This document shows, piece by piece, positions 9,355 to 18,310 of a stretch of 64,000 bases of DNA. The notes below the pieces were generated by a model. It did not search any database, was not told where the DNA came from, and saw only the letters and a program-made list of their open reading frames with translations. The position numbers and the translations under genes were made by a program. The stretch spans positions 2,356,001 to 2,420,000 of the forward strand of contig CAWDDH010000003.1 in assembly GCA_963801105.1 (NCBI GenBank), written 5' to 3'. The number at the start of each line of letters is the position of its first letter. Position 1 is the first letter of the stretch. Source of the DNA: JAENVU01 sp963801105. Lineage in GTDB: Bacteria; Actinomycetota; Acidimicrobiia; IMCC26256; JAENVU01.

Positions 9355-10488
9355 CCTCGCTTCTGGTCACCAACGACTTCCCGCCCAAGATCGGCGGGAT
9401 CCAGTCCTACCTCTGGGAGCTGTGGCGCCGTCTCCCGTCCGAGGAGACGACGGTGCTCACGACTGCGTACCCCGGGGCCACCGAGTGGGACCGGGAGCAG
9501 GCCTTCCGCGTGGTCCGCCGGCGCGAGAAGGTGCTCTGGCCCACGCCCGGCCTCGCGCGCGACGTCGACGCGCTCGCCCGCGAGGTGGGCGCCGACGTGA
9601 TCTTCGTCGACCCCGCGTTGCCGCTCGGCCGGATCGTCCGGCGGTTGCACGCGGCGCCGACCGTCATCGTCCTGCACGGTGCGGAGATCACGGTCCCGGG
9701 CCGGCTCCCCACCCGGTCGCTGCTCGGCTCGGTCCTGCGCGCCGCGGCCGGCGTGGTGGCCGCGGGCGGCTACCCGCTGACCGAGGCCGTCCACGCCGCG
9801 GGTGGTCCGCTGCCCGCGCTCGTGGTGCCACCCGGGATCGACGTGGAGCGGTTCCGCCCGCCGGCGGACGCGGCCGAGCGCCGCACGGCACGTGACGCGC
9901 TCGGCCTCTCGCAGGACGCGCGCGATCGTCCTCGGTGCGAGCCGGCTCGTGCCCCGCAAGGGCTTCGACGTGCTCGTCGACGTCCTCGCGGACCTGCCCA
10001 CCGACGTGGTGCTCCTCCTCGTCGGGGGTGGCCGGGACCGGAAGCGACTCGAGCGGCGCGTCGCGGCGCGGGGAGTGGGGGAGCGGGTCCGCTTCCTCGG
10101 GCGAGTGTCCGACGACGAGCTCCCGCTCGCGCATCGCGCCGCCGACGTGTTCGCGATGCTCTGCCGGAACCGCTGGGGCGGGCTCGAGGCCGAGGGCTTC
10201 GGCATCGTGTTCCTCGAGGCCGGCGCCTCCGGTCTCGCCTGTGTCGCCGGCCGCAGCGGTGGTTCGCACGAGGCCGTGCTCGACGGCGAGACGGGCTACG
10301 TCGTCGAGCCGAAGGACCACGCCGCGGTCGCCGGCGCGCTCCGCCGTCTGCTCGACGAGCCAGCCCTGCGCACGCGGTTCGGTGCCGCCGCCCGAGCGCA
10401 CGCCGAGGCGGACTGGTCCTATGACCGGCGCGTCGAGCCCCTGGCCCGGCTGGCCGCCGGTGATCTCTCGGTGCTGCAGGAGGCCTGA
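9351..10488 (+). CDS. GT4 glycosyltransferase, PimB-like mannosyltransferase (+1 break)
   Basis: The start MTSLLVTNDFPPKIGGIQSY is the hallmark of the actinobacterial PimB family. The acceptor half continues to DALGLSQDA, where one extra base near 9920 breaks the frame. The donor half then reads IVLGASRLVPRKGFDVLVD, with the nucleotide-sugar contact GGRDRKRLE and the EGFGIVFLEAGASG motif, about 378 residues. PimB transfers mannose from GDP-mannose to phosphatidylinositol mannoside at the cytoplasmic membrane face, initiating PIM and lipoglycan assembly. Family membership is clear; the exact acceptor is not proven. It ends 2 bp from the convergent DUF222 gene. Confidence 0.83.
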
Positions 10489-10489
10489 G

Positions 10490-11514
10490 TCAGACCGCGA
10501 CGAGCCAGCGGTCGGCCCGGACCTCGGTGCCGTCGGGTCGGTAGGCACGGAAGTGCTGATCGGTGAAGGTGTATCGCCATCCGGTTGGTTCCCGGTCATG
10601 GGTGTGGAGGAACGTGTGGTGGCGTCGGCAGAGCAGGAGGCCGTTGTCGATCGAGGTCTGACCCCCGTGTTCCCAGTGCTGGAAGTGATGGACGTCGGTC
10701 CAGGCCGACGGGATCTCACAGCCGGGCCATCGGCAGTGGCGGTCGCGCACGACGATGGCCCTGCGGATCGCCACGGGCCAGGTGGGTGACGCGCGCCCGA
10801 CGTTCAGGGGGACGTCGTCGGGGCCGGTGACGACCCGACTGATGGATGCATCACAGAGGATCCGTTCCCGGGTCCGCGGGTCGAGCACACCGGCGAGCCG
10901 GCCCTCGGACGGTTCACCGCGGCGGATCACGTAGGCGACGGCGGGCTTGCGGCCGATCGCGTCGGTGCCGTGCTCGAGGGCGATCTCACAGATCCGCACC
11001 AGCGCCTCGGCGCGCCGTTGGGACGGCAGCGCACTGTCGGTCTCGGATGGTGGGCGGGTGAACGCGCTGATCGTGTGCGCAACCGTCTCGGCCGCGTCAC
11101 CGCGCAACTCGCCGGAGACGATCGTGCGGTCGCCGACCAGGGCGAGGGTGATCCCGTCCCCGCCGCCCACGCCGCGCCGGTCGCGGGCAACAGCTCCGCG
11201 ACCTCTCCCGTCGCTTGAACGGTGCGCACCTCGCCCAGGGTCTGGCCGGTCTGCCACCGGATCCACGCCGGGGTCGAGTGATGCCCGTCCTCCCGCCCGA
11301 TGCCCCGCCGGTTCGCGGCGACGGTCATCTCCGCCAGCTTCGATTCGATCCGGTCGGCCTGCCGGCGCAGGTCGACGAGTGCTCCCGCCAGCGTCGCATC
11401 GGAGGTCTCCGGGACATCGATCGTGATCACCCGGTCGACCGCGACCCGCAACGCCCGTACCGGATCAACCTCCCCGATTCCGTCCGATGCCACCACGACC
11501 CGCCCCGAATGCAT
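10490..11514 (-). pseudogene. DUF222/HNH endonuclease (13E12-type) with internal deletion
   Basis: From ATG 11514 the N-terminal DUF222 helices are intact to about AELLPATGAAWAAG near 11165. The frame then changes and continues as GDGITLALVGDRTIVSGELR into a complete HNH domain (RDRHCRWPGCEIPSAW, HHFQHWEHGG, LLLCRRHHTFLH). Compared with the full-length paralogue at 34115-35548, roughly 70 residues of the DUF222 domain are missing at the junction, and the remaining length (1025 nt) is not a multiple of three. This points to an internal deletion, not a simple sequence error. The family is widespread in mycobacteria as repeated elements. It is preceded by an SOS box. Confidence 0.82.
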
Positions 11515-11522
11515 GCACTCAT

Positions 11523-11543
11523 ACTATACGAACATACGTTCGA
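11523..11543 (-). promoter_or_regulatory. LexA/SOS box and leaderless -10 for the DUF222/HNH gene
   Basis: CGAACATACGTTCG (11529-11542) is a palindrome with spacer ATAC and matches the actinobacterial SOS box TCGAAC-RNRY-GTTCGA at all but the outermost base of one arm. On the minus strand TATAGT (11528-11523) lies 8 nt upstream of the ATG at 11514, a consensus -10 for a leaderless transcript. LexA bound here would cover the promoter. Confidence 0.75.
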
Positions 11544-11615
11544 CAAGCAAGCAGAAACTCCCGGAAACACCGACAAATTGCGACGCAGGTACGGTGCGAT
11601 GATGCCCCCGCCGAT

Positions 11616-12320
11616 TCAGTCCCGGACATCCTCGGCGGGGGTGTCGTAGCGGCTCACCGTCGGGACGAAGGTCGCGGCGTCGCCGGTCCAGGCGAACGCG
11701 GCGATCTGCGCGGCGCTGCGACGGCCCGAGAGGGCGCGGAGCAGCTCGAACGCCGGCGCGGTGACCGACGCGACGACCTCACCGCGCCCGACCACCCGCA
11801 TCTCGCCGTCGGCGTCCACCCGGACCGCACCGAGCCCGGACGCGGCCAGGTCCTCGTCCCACGTGTCGAGATAGAAGTCGAGTGCCACGCGCACGGTCCG
11901 CTCGTCCCGATCCGCCGGGAGCCCGAGCGCGGCGTGCACGTCCTGGAGGTGGGCGTGGAGATCCCCGACGAAGTGGGAGCCGAGCTCGTACCCGAAGAGC
12001 CGGAGCCCGTCGACGAAGATCGGCGCCTCGCGGTCCCATTCGGCCACGATCTGGCCGATCGACCGTGACCGCCGGGCCGCGACCTGGGTGGCCGTCCACG
12101 TGTCCGGATCGAAGGACGAGAGGTCGCCGGTGTTGAGATCCGCGGTGATCCCGACGACGTGGGCGAGCGCGTCCCGCACGGACCAGTCCGGCGTCGCCGG
12201 GACGGTCGTGGCGAGCTCGTCCTCGTCGAGTCGACGGACGAGCGTCACGAATCGCACTCGCGTCGCCTCGTAGGTCTCCCCGCAATCGACGGTCGCGGCC
12301 CGCTCGTCCCTGCTGTCCAT
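11616..12320 (-). CDS. Maleylpyruvate isomerase/DinB-like family protein, 234 aa
   Basis: ATG 12320 with GGAAGG upstream starts a 234-residue protein. The N-terminal half (TLVRRLDEDELATTVPATPD, WSVRDALAHVVGI) is the four-helix DinB-like domain of the mycothiol-dependent maleylpyruvate isomerase family, and the C-terminal part resembles its SCP2-like domain (DADGEMRVVGRGEVVAS, ALSGRRS). Metal-binding His residues are present in the first domain (AHVVG and DLHAHLQDVH). The family handles mycothiol-linked detoxification or isomerisation in actinobacteria. It stands alone between the damaged HNH gene and a divergent membrane protein. The substrate is unknown. Confidence 0.8.
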   Translation of the reverse strand: MDSRDERAATVDCGETYEATRVRFVTLVRRLDEDELATTVPATPDWSVRDALAHVVGITADLNTGDLSSFDPDTWTATQVAARRSRSIGQIVAEWDREAPIFVDGLRLFGYELGSHFVGDLHAHLQDVHAALGLPADRDERTVRVALDFYLDTWDEDLAASGLGAVRVDADGEMRVVGRGEVVASVTAPAFELLRALSGRRSAAQIAAFAWTGDAATFVPTVSRYDTPAEDVRD

Positions 12321-12348
12321 CGCTGCCTTCCCGGGTGTGGTCGGGCGT

Positions 12349-12354
12349 TAGCCT
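12349..12354 (+). promoter_or_regulatory. Leaderless -10 element (TAGCCT)
   Basis: TAGCCT ends 6 nt before the GTG at 12361 and there is no ribosome site, so transcription probably begins at or next to the start codon. Confidence 0.5.
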
Positions 12355-12360
12355 CGCACG

Positions 12361-12864
12361 GTGGAACCGACCGCAGGCCGCCGGATCATCATGGCGTCGT
12401 GGATCAGCAACGTCGCGTTCCTCGCCGGCTCCCTGCCGGCGTTCCTCGACGTCGCCAACGGCAGCGGCATCTCGGCGGTGGTCTGCCTCGCCCTCTTCGC
12501 GGTGTCGCTCGGGATCTGGGTCTGGGCCTTCGCGATCGCGCTCTCGCGCAACAGCCAGGGCGACGACATCGCCGTCGGGAGCCTGTTCCTCGTCGAGGGG
12601 AACGTGGACCGCACGGCACGCAGGTCGCTCTACTGGTCCTTCACGGTGAGCCTCGTCATCACCGGCTTCGCCGCGGGTTCCAACCCCTTCGCGGTGTTGG
12701 TCCCCATGCTGAGCCTCGGATTCGTGGGACTCTGGGGATCACGCTACGGGGAGTACCCGTTGCGCCGGGACGTCGAGGTGCCGGCCCGGCCGTTGCGGCC
12801 GGTACGGTCCACACGGCAACGTGGACGGCAGGAAGGGAGGACCGATGGCCGAGCACGCCAATGA
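12361..12864 (+). CDS. Small integral membrane protein, 167 aa
   Basis: GTG 12361 starts a protein with four hydrophobic segments: about residues 10-27 (SWISNVAFLAGSLPAFL), 35-62, 88-105 (SLYWSFTVSLVITGF) and 107-125. A basic C-terminal tail follows. No catalytic motif or named domain is recognised. The 3' end overlaps the SRPBCC gene at 12845 by 20 nt in another frame, so the two are probably co-expressed. The transcript looks leaderless. I do not assign a function. Confidence 0.65.
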   Translation: MEPTAGRRIIMASWISNVAFLAGSLPAFLDVANGSGISAVVCLALFAVSLGIWVWAFAIALSRNSQGDDIAVGSLFLVEGNVDRTARRSLYWSFTVSLVITGFAAGSNPFAVLVPMLSLGFVGLWGSRYGEYPLRRDVEVPARPLRPVRSTRQRGRQEGRTDGRARQ

Positions 12865-13288
12865 GCGGATCCGCATCGACGCGACGTGCGACGAGTGTCT
12901 GGCCGTCGTGCTCGACTTCGAGCAGTACCCGTCCTGGGCGCGCGACCTCAAGCAGGTCACGATCCTCGAGACCGACGCCGACGGCCGCGGACACCTCGTC
13001 GAGTTCCGGGCCGCCGCGATGGGGCAGAGCTTCAAGTACGTCCTCCGCTACGACTACACGAGCCTGCCCGAGTCCTTCTCCTGGGTGCTCGACTCGGGCG
13101 AGAAGCTGCGCCAGCTCGACGGCACCTACCGGTTCGAGGCCGACGGCGACGGCACGCGGGTGCACTACGACCTCGCGGTCGACCTGTCGATCCCGCTCCC
13201 GGGCATCATCAAGCGCCGCGCCGCGGGGATGATCATGGGCACGGCCCTGAAGGAGCTGAAGAAGGCCGTCGAGAGCGGGAAGGCCTGA
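12845..13288 (+). CDS. SRPBCC-family (START-like) protein, 147 aa
   Basis: ATG 12845, preceded by GGAAGGAGG, starts a single START/Bet v1-like domain: IRIDATCDECLAVVLDFEQY forms the first strand and helix, YPSWARDLKQV is the family's conserved segment, and the long C-terminal helix is MIMGTALKELKKAV. SRPBCC proteins bind hydrophobic ligands in a deep cavity; this subgroup has no catalytic residues that I can identify. It is followed closely by a small acidic protein and a ROK sugar kinase, all in one direction. Confidence 0.85.
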   Translation: MAEHANERIRIDATCDECLAVVLDFEQYPSWARDLKQVTILETDADGRGHLVEFRAAAMGQSFKYVLRYDYTSLPESFSWVLDSGEKLRQLDGTYRFEADGDGTRVHYDLAVDLSIPLPGIIKRRAAGMIMGTALKELKKAVESGKA

Positions 13289-13290
13289 CC

Positions 13291-13656
13291 GTGCGCGACC
13301 CGGGCCCGCCGCGCCGCAATCCGTTCTTCGACCGCGAGTCCGACGTCGACGCCGACGATCCCGGCATGGGCTGGCGGGACTCCGTCGACGGCGCCGCCGC
13401 GAGCGGGTTCGCCACGCTGATGGCGCTCGCCGAGGGCCTGGCCGAGGCCCAGCCCGACGCCGCCGAGCACCTCGTCACCGCGGCCCACGAGGTCGTGCTG
13501 ACCGTGAAGGTGCTCGTCGACGCGACCGAGGCGGTGCTCGCCGACCAACGCGCGACGATGGCCGAGCGCCGCGCCGAGCGGGAACGCTCCGAGTCGCCGG
13601 GCCCGGAGGCCGAGGTCACGGACCTCTCCGTGGTGCGACCGGTCGGGGACCCGTGA
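13291..13656 (+). CDS. Small acidic/charged protein of unknown function, 121 aa
   Basis: GTG 13291 lies 2 bp after the SRPBCC stop. The N-terminus is disordered and charged (RNPFFDRESDVDADDPGMG); the centre is a predicted helical region (FATLMALAEGLAEAQPDAAE through VLADQRATMAERRAE). No transmembrane segment or motif is recognised. The stop overlaps the GTG of the ROK kinase as GTGA, so translation is coupled. An SRPBCC protein, a small protein and a ROK kinase in this order suggests a conserved actinobacterial unit, but the function is unknown. Confidence 0.7.
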   Translation: MRDPGPPRRNPFFDRESDVDADDPGMGWRDSVDGAAASGFATLMALAEGLAEAQPDAAEHLVTAAHEVVLTVKVLVDATEAVLADQRATMAERRAERERSESPGPEAEVTDLSVVRPVGDP

Positions 13657-14612
13657 CCCCACGCCTCGGTGTCGGACTCGACATCGGTGGCACGAAGGTG
13701 CTCGGGGCAGTCGTGGACTCCGGAGGTCACGTGCTGGCCGAGCACCGGGTGCCGTCACCGACCGGCTCCTGGGTCGGGATGCTCGACGCGATCGGCACCG
13801 TCGCGTCCGAGCTGCGCACGCAGTTTCCCGACGTCGCGAGCGCGGGCATCGGTGCCGCGGGCATGGTCGACCTCGACGGTGTCATCCACTACGCGCCGAA
13901 CGTCGCCGGGTTCCGGACGACCGCCGTGCGGGCCGATGTCGAGGGTGTGCTCGGTCTGCCGACCGTCGTCGACAACGACGCGAACGTCGCCGCCTACGCG
14001 GAGGTTCGCTTCGGTGCGGCACGCGGTGTGACCGACGCGATGGTCATCACCCTCGGGACGGGCATCGGTGGGGGTGTCGTCGTGGGGGGTCACGTTCTCC
14101 GCGGTGCGCACGGGTTCGCGGCCGAGGTCGGACACTTCCAGATCGATCCCGAGGGGCCGCCCTGCGCGTGCGGGGAACGCGGCCACTGGGAGGCGATGGC
14201 CTCCGGCAACGCCCTTGGCGCGATGGCGCGGGCACGGGCGACCGCCGGCCGGCTCGCGAGCGTCCTGCACGCGGTCGACGGCGATGTGGCCGACATCCGC
14301 GGTCAGCACGTCTCTGCCGCCGCGACCGCGGGAGACTCGGAGGCGCTCGAGCTCGTCGACGAATACGCGCACAACGTCGCCATCGGCCTCGTCGGCCTCG
14401 CGAACATCTTCGACCCGGGCGTGATCGCGATCGCCGGCGGCCTCGTGAACGACGGCGACCTGTACCTCGCACCGATCCGGGCGCACTTCCTCGGCCACAT
14501 CGAGGGTGCGGAGTACCGGCCCGCGCCGGAGATCGTCCCCGCCGAGCTGGGCGAGCGGGCCGGCGTGATCGGCGCCGCGATCCTCGGGATCGACACCGTG
14601 GGGGCGTCGTGA
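13653..14612 (+). CDS. ROK-family sugar kinase, probable glucokinase, 319 aa
   Basis: GTG 13653 opens VTPRLGVGLDIGGTKVLGAV, the ATP-phosphate-binding segment of ROK kinases. The catalytic Asp is in VVDNDANVAAYAE, the second ATP motif is LGTGIGGGVVVGG, and the zinc-site segment is CACGERGHWEAMASG. The last zinc cysteine of the usual C-x-C-G-x2-G-C is His here. At 319 residues it matches actinobacterial glucokinase length and lacks the N-terminal DNA-binding domain of ROK repressors. It would phosphorylate glucose or a close analogue at C6. The start and stop both overlap neighbours (GTGA). Confidence 0.88.
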   Translation: MTPRLGVGLDIGGTKVLGAVVDSGGHVLAEHRVPSPTGSWVGMLDAIGTVASELRTQFPDVASAGIGAAGMVDLDGVIHYAPNVAGFRTTAVRADVEGVLGLPTVVDNDANVAAYAEVRFGAARGVTDAMVITLGTGIGGGVVVGGHVLRGAHGFAAEVGHFQIDPEGPPCACGERGHWEAMASGNALGAMARARATAGRLASVLHAVDGDVADIRGQHVSAAATAGDSEALELVDEYAHNVAIGLVGLANIFDPGVIAIAGGLVNDGDLYLAPIRAHFLGHIEGAEYRPAPEIVPAELGERAGVIGAAILGIDTVGAS

Positions 14613-15433
14613 AGGTCGGGCTCACGCTGCCGTCGTTCACCGAGGACCCGGAGGTCCCGATCCGCGTCGCCCGGGTCGCGGAGGCGGCCGGGGTGGACGG
14701 CGTGTTCGTCTACGACCACCTCTTCCGCGTCGGCCGCGACGGCGCGCTCCGGCCTGCGCTCGAGTGCATGTCGCTGCTCGGCGCGCTGGCCGTCGAGACG
14801 AGTCGCATCACGTTGGGAACCCTCGTCGTGCGGGCGACGCTCCGGCCGCCGGCCACGCTCGCAGTCGCGCTCGACACGGTGGTGCGCATCGCGGGCCCGC
14901 GCCTCGTCGTGGGCATCGGCGCGGGCGACGAGGAGAGTCGGCCGGAGATGGAGACGTTCGGGCTCGACGCGGGGAGCGAGACCGACCGCGTGAAGCGGCT
15001 CCGCGCGTCGCTGCGGGAGATGCGCGGACGTCCGTACCCCAGCTGGGTCGGCGGGCGTGCCCGCCACGTCGGGCTCATCGCCGCGGAGAGCTCGCAGGGC
15101 TGGAACCGCTGGGGTGTCGGGGCCGACGCCTTCGCCACCGAGGCGAACGAGGTCCGCGTGCTCGCCGACCGGCTCAGCCCTGATCCCTCGGCCTTCACGA
15201 TGAGCTGGGGCGGGCTCGTGGTGCTCGCCCGCGACGACGACGCGGCGCGGGCCAAGGCCGAGCGGCTCGGGGCCGGGCCGGACGCGATCGTCGGGGGCCA
15301 CCGCAGCATCGCGTCGGCGCTGGCCCGCTACCGCGACGCCGGTGCGGACTGGGTGATCCTCGGACCGGTCGACTCGACCGAGGACGAGAACGCGTCGATC
15401 ATCGGTTCCGAGCTACGACCCCGCCTGCGCTGA
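14609..15433 (+). CDS. F420-dependent luciferase-like oxidoreductase, 274 aa
   Basis: GTG 14609 overlaps the kinase stop. The protein has the luciferase-like TIM-barrel opening VKVGLTLPSFTEDPEVPIRV, AAGVDGVFVYDHLF (His/Asp near the deazaflavin site), and TLVVRATLRPPATLAVALDT with the ensuing GPRLVVGIGAGD bulge segment. These are features of actinobacterial F420-dependent LLM enzymes, although FMN use cannot be excluded. Its 3' end overlaps the convergent kstR-like gene by 21 bp. The substrate is unknown; proximity to lipid and steroid genes is only suggestive. Confidence 0.83.
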   Translation: MKVGLTLPSFTEDPEVPIRVARVAEAAGVDGVFVYDHLFRVGRDGALRPALECMSLLGALAVETSRITLGTLVVRATLRPPATLAVALDTVVRIAGPRLVVGIGAGDEESRPEMETFGLDAGSETDRVKRLRASLREMRGRPYPSWVGGRARHVGLIAAESSQGWNRWGVGADAFATEANEVRVLADRLSPDPSAFTMSWGGLVVLARDDDAARAKAERLGAGPDAIVGGHRSIASALARYRDAGADWVILGPVDSTEDENASIIGSELRPRLR

Positions 15434-16015
15434 CCGGCCGAGCAGCAGGTGCGCCGCGGCCTCGAGGTCGGCGATCATCTGGTCGGTGTCGAGCGTCCCG
15501 CCCACCCAGGCCGAGAGGACCGCGAGCCAGACGTAGCCGAGGATGCGGACGATGCCGTCCGGGTCGGCGACGTCCGCGCCGTCGATCGCGGTGGTGATGA
15601 TCGAGCGCAGGATCTCCTCGACGCGGTGCTTGATCGCCGCCGTGTCGGGCTCGGGCGACGTGAGCGCGGTCACCATCGCCGCGGTGAGCTCTGGTCGCCG
15701 GGCGAGCGCGCGGCTCGCGCGGCGGAGGACGTCCGCGGTGCGGCCGGCGGCGTCGGACCCTTCCGGCGGGCGTTGGGCCATCCGCTCGCGGAGGGCTTCG
15801 GCCTGGTCGGCCAGCGTCGTGAGCAGGAGATGGTCCTTGGAGGGGTAGTGCCGGTAGAGCGTGCCCAGGGCAACCTCCGCCCGGGCCGCCACGTCACGCA
15901 TCTGCACCGCGTCGTACCCGCCCACGACCGCGAGCTCGGTCGCCGCCTCCATCATCCGCTCGCGCCGGGCCGCGGTCTCGAGATCACGCGTGTCGGATCC
16001 CCCGGCCCTGGACAT
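15413..16015 (-). CDS. kstR: TetR-family repressor, KstR-like
   Basis: ATG 16015 begins a 200-residue TetR protein. The DNA-binding region GGYDAVQMRDVAARAEVALG and TLYRHYPSKDHLLLTTLA corresponds closely to mycobacterial KstR (as I recall, GGYEAVQMR...VAVGTLYRYFPSKVHLL), including the recognition helix. The C-terminal ligand domain is about 140 residues and ends in a LLLGRS-type helix. KstR represses cholesterol-catabolism genes until a steroid acyl-CoA binds. A KstR-type palindrome lies directly upstream with a leaderless -10, indicating autorepression. Matching palindromes precede the P450/EchA19 pair and the acyl-CoA ligase operon in this window. Orthology is inferred from the DNA-binding domain and site match. 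Confidence 0.82.
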   Translation of the reverse strand: MSRAGGSDTRDLETAARRERMMEAATELAVVGGYDAVQMRDVAARAEVALGTLYRHYPSKDHLLLTTLADQAEALRERMAQRPPEGSDAAGRTADVLRRASRALARRPELTAAMVTALTSPEPDTAAIKHRVEEILRSIITTAIDGADVADPDGIVRILGYVWLAVLSAWVGGTLDTDQMIADLEAAAHLLLGRSAQAGS

Positions 16016-16023
16016 GGCGCGGG

Positions 16024-16049
16024 ACCCTAGTGGGGTAGAACGCGTTCTC
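16024..16049 (-). promoter_or_regulatory. KstR-type box and leaderless promoter of the kstR-like gene
   Basis: TAGAACGCGTTCTC (16036-16049) fits the KstR consensus TnnAACnnGTTnnA at all but the last position. On the minus strand TAGGGT (16029-16024) lies 8 nt before ATG 16015, and the box sits 6 bp upstream of it, inside the -35/-10 spacer. Binding here would block the regulator's own promoter. Confidence 0.72.
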
Positions 16050-16069
16050 GCTCGGCCCGGACTACGCGG

Positions 16070-17669
16070 TCAGGGGTTGGGAATCTCCTTCCAGACCGCG
16101 ATCGCCCAGGCCGAGGCGATCGGGTCCAGGAACTTCGGCGGCGACAGGTACTTCAGCCGGCGGTCGTAGCGGTAGTTCTTGCTGTAGCCGGACGCGATTC
16201 CCGACGAGGAGAAGGTGCCGACCGGTCCGCGGTAGCGCTGCGCGATCGCGCCGTCCACGGTGAGGGATCCGAGCGGCGACCCGATGCCGTAGTTCTGCAC
16301 GCGGAAGCTGTGGTTGACCGAGAGGATCGCGGACTGCACGGTGAGGTCGTCGAGTGGTGAGTTGTGCGGCGTCGCGCCCGGGAAGTCGGCGTCGAGGTTG
16401 CACGAGGAGTTGGTTCCCGACCTGCACTTCACCGGGTGCCAGATCTCGACGTAGTTGTTCGCGACGAGCCCCAGCAGGTCGGAGCCGCCCGTGCCGCTCG
16501 CGTACCGGAGATCGCCCACGATGTCGATGTTGTTGTCGGCCGCGACCGAGAGCCCACCGTTCACGGTGCCCTCGACGAACGCGTCGCCGTTGCGACACCC
16601 GTACGTCGTGACGTCCTTGTTGATCGGCAGGCCGAGCGGGTGGTTCACTCCGCTCACGTTGTACGGACACCCGCTCGTGAAGTTGGGGTCCGACGACGAG
16701 CTCGGGACGCTCTGGACGTAGACCACGCCGTTGCGGGGAAGGGCACCGCTCCCATTGGTCGGACAGCCGTTGTGCGTGTCACGCGAGAAGGGGCTCGTTC
16801 ACCGTCATGTTCCCGCTGGACAGCAGCTTGATGTACGTCGGGCCGGTGTAGAGGCACCCCCCGAGCGCGGCGCTGGTCTCGGCCTTCATGGCCGAGTTGC
16901 TCGGTGGCAGCGTGAGCGGGTCCACATAGCGGGGGTCGCCGGCGTTGGAGAACGTGGGATGACTGGTCGGGCAGTCGTCCCGCCACCGGTTGCCGCTCGA
17001 GGGGTTCCAGCTCGTGGTGGTCTTGCCCGCGAAGGTCGGCGAGCCGCAGACCTTGAACGCGTCGTTCGTGTGGAGCGGGCCGTTGATCGTGTCGGCCGAG
17101 ATGAACACGATCTCGGTGCAGCGTGAATCGCGGCCTTCGTAGTAGTGCTTGGCGCAGGCGGTCTGTGCCTCGGTCGAGGTGAACGGCGAGCCGCTGTACG
17201 CCGCGGGATCGCGCGTCTCGTAGTCGGTGAAGTACAGGTAGTCGAGGAAGTTCCGGCGCCGCAGCACCGACTGGATCGTGCGCTCGGTGGCGCCGACCCT
17301 CCCGGTCGAGGTCACGGTGACGGTCCCCTCGGTCGTGAGCGCGCTCGTGTCGACCGAGTAGTGGAAGGAGCCTTTCGTCGAGCCCCCGGGCACTGCCTTG
17401 AACCCACCGAAGGCCGGGTTGCCGTCGGGCGGGGGGTTGCTCGCGTCATAGAGCGTGTAGTTGGAGTTCTCGTTGAGGTGGAACAGGTAGTCGTCCACGC
17501 CGGCCTCCGCGGAGTTGAGCGCGGCGTTCCAGTTCTGGTCGTGCTTCGAGACGTCGCGCGACTCGCTCGCGAAGGTGACGACGGTGACCACGAGCGCGAT
17601 GAGGATCGTCAGCGCGATGAACACGGTGATGAGCGCGAACCCGTTCTCGCTCCGGCGGTGCACGGTCAT
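16070..17669 (-). CDS. PilX-like minor pilin/pilus assembly protein (+1 break), 532 aa
   Basis: ATG 17669 gives a type IV pilin-like N-terminus: basic leader MTVHRRSENG, then hydrophobic FALITVFIALTILIALVV. The residue at mature position 5 is Thr instead of Glu, as in PilX-type minor pilins. The mature part has repeated right-handed beta-helix-like stretches (ADTINGPLHTNDAFKVCG; NNIDIVGDLRYASG; FRVQNYGIGSPLGSLTVDGA) and many cysteines. An extra C in the run near 16791 creates an early TGA; correcting it rejoins EPFSRDTHNGCPTNGSG to the tail ending WKEIPNP. It is the last gene of a three-gene minor-pilin operon and is exported through the pilus machinery, encoded elsewhere. Confidence 0.78.
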
Positions 17670-18310
17670 GCCCCCGTCTCCTGGTAGTCGACGTTGGGCA
17701 GGCGCACCTGGTCCACGAGGGTGACGTCCCCGACCGGCAGGTGGGTGGTGCTGCGCACGACCAGGGTGATCTTCACCGAGTTGATGGCCAGCCGGTCCGT
17801 CGCCGACACCGGCACCGGGAGCTCGGTCCCTGCGTCGTCGAAGTACTGGAAGACCGGCTGCGTCGAGGTGTTCGCGAGGTAGCGGCCGACATAGCGCAAC
17901 GACGCCGGGCCCGTATAGGTGTAGTTCGGGGCGACCGAGCTCGCATCCGGTGTCTTCGCCGAGACGATGATCTCGTTCGACGAGTCGACGTAGATGCGGA
18001 TCTTGCGGGGTCCACCGTTCGCGTTGTCGAGGTTCGCGTAGAAGGTGACGTCGCGGTTGTCGGCGGCGGTGAAGGGTGCCTCACCCGCCTGGAGGCGCGT
18101 CGCGGTCCGCAGGTCCTTGGTGAGGACCGCCATCAGCGTGCGCGCCTCGTCGAGGTTGCTGATCCGCAGACGCGTGCCGGTCACGGTGCGCTCGGCGGAG
18201 TCGATGCTCGAGTACACGAACGTCATCACGATCCCGAGGAGCAGCAAGGTCGCCGCGATCTCGACGAGCGTGCTCTGCCCGGACTCGTCCCGGCGGCGCG
18301 CCCACTTCAT
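17666..18310 (-). CDS. PilW-like prepilin, 214 aa
   Basis: ATG 18310 overlaps the upstream stop (ATGA). After a short basic leader (MKWARRRDESG) comes QSTLVEIAATLLLLGIVMTF, a class III prepilin signal with one extra residue between the cleavage Gly and the conserved Glu, so that Glu is at mature position 6 and not 5. The globular domain is beta-rich (FYANLDNANGGPRKIRIYVD). Proteins of this type are minor pilins that prime pilus assembly after cleavage by a prepilin peptidase. The downstream PilX-like start overlaps its stop. The assignment to PilW is by operon position and length. Confidence 0.78.
   Translation of the reverse strand: MKWARRRDESGQSTLVEIAATLLLLGIVMTFVYSSIDSAERTVTGTRLRISNLDEARTLMAVLTKDLRTATRLQAGEAPFTAADNRDVTFYANLDNANGGPRKIRIYVDSSNEIIVSAKTPDASSVAPNYTYTGPASLRYVGRYLANTSTQPVFQYFDDAGTELPVPVSATDRLAINSVKITLVVRSTTHLPVGDVTLVDQVRLPNVDYQETGA

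Noticed and set aside
16070..16726. Separate small pilin gene starting at 16726
   Set aside because: It is the continuation of the PilX-like protein after the +1 break; the joint makes one frame of normal composition.
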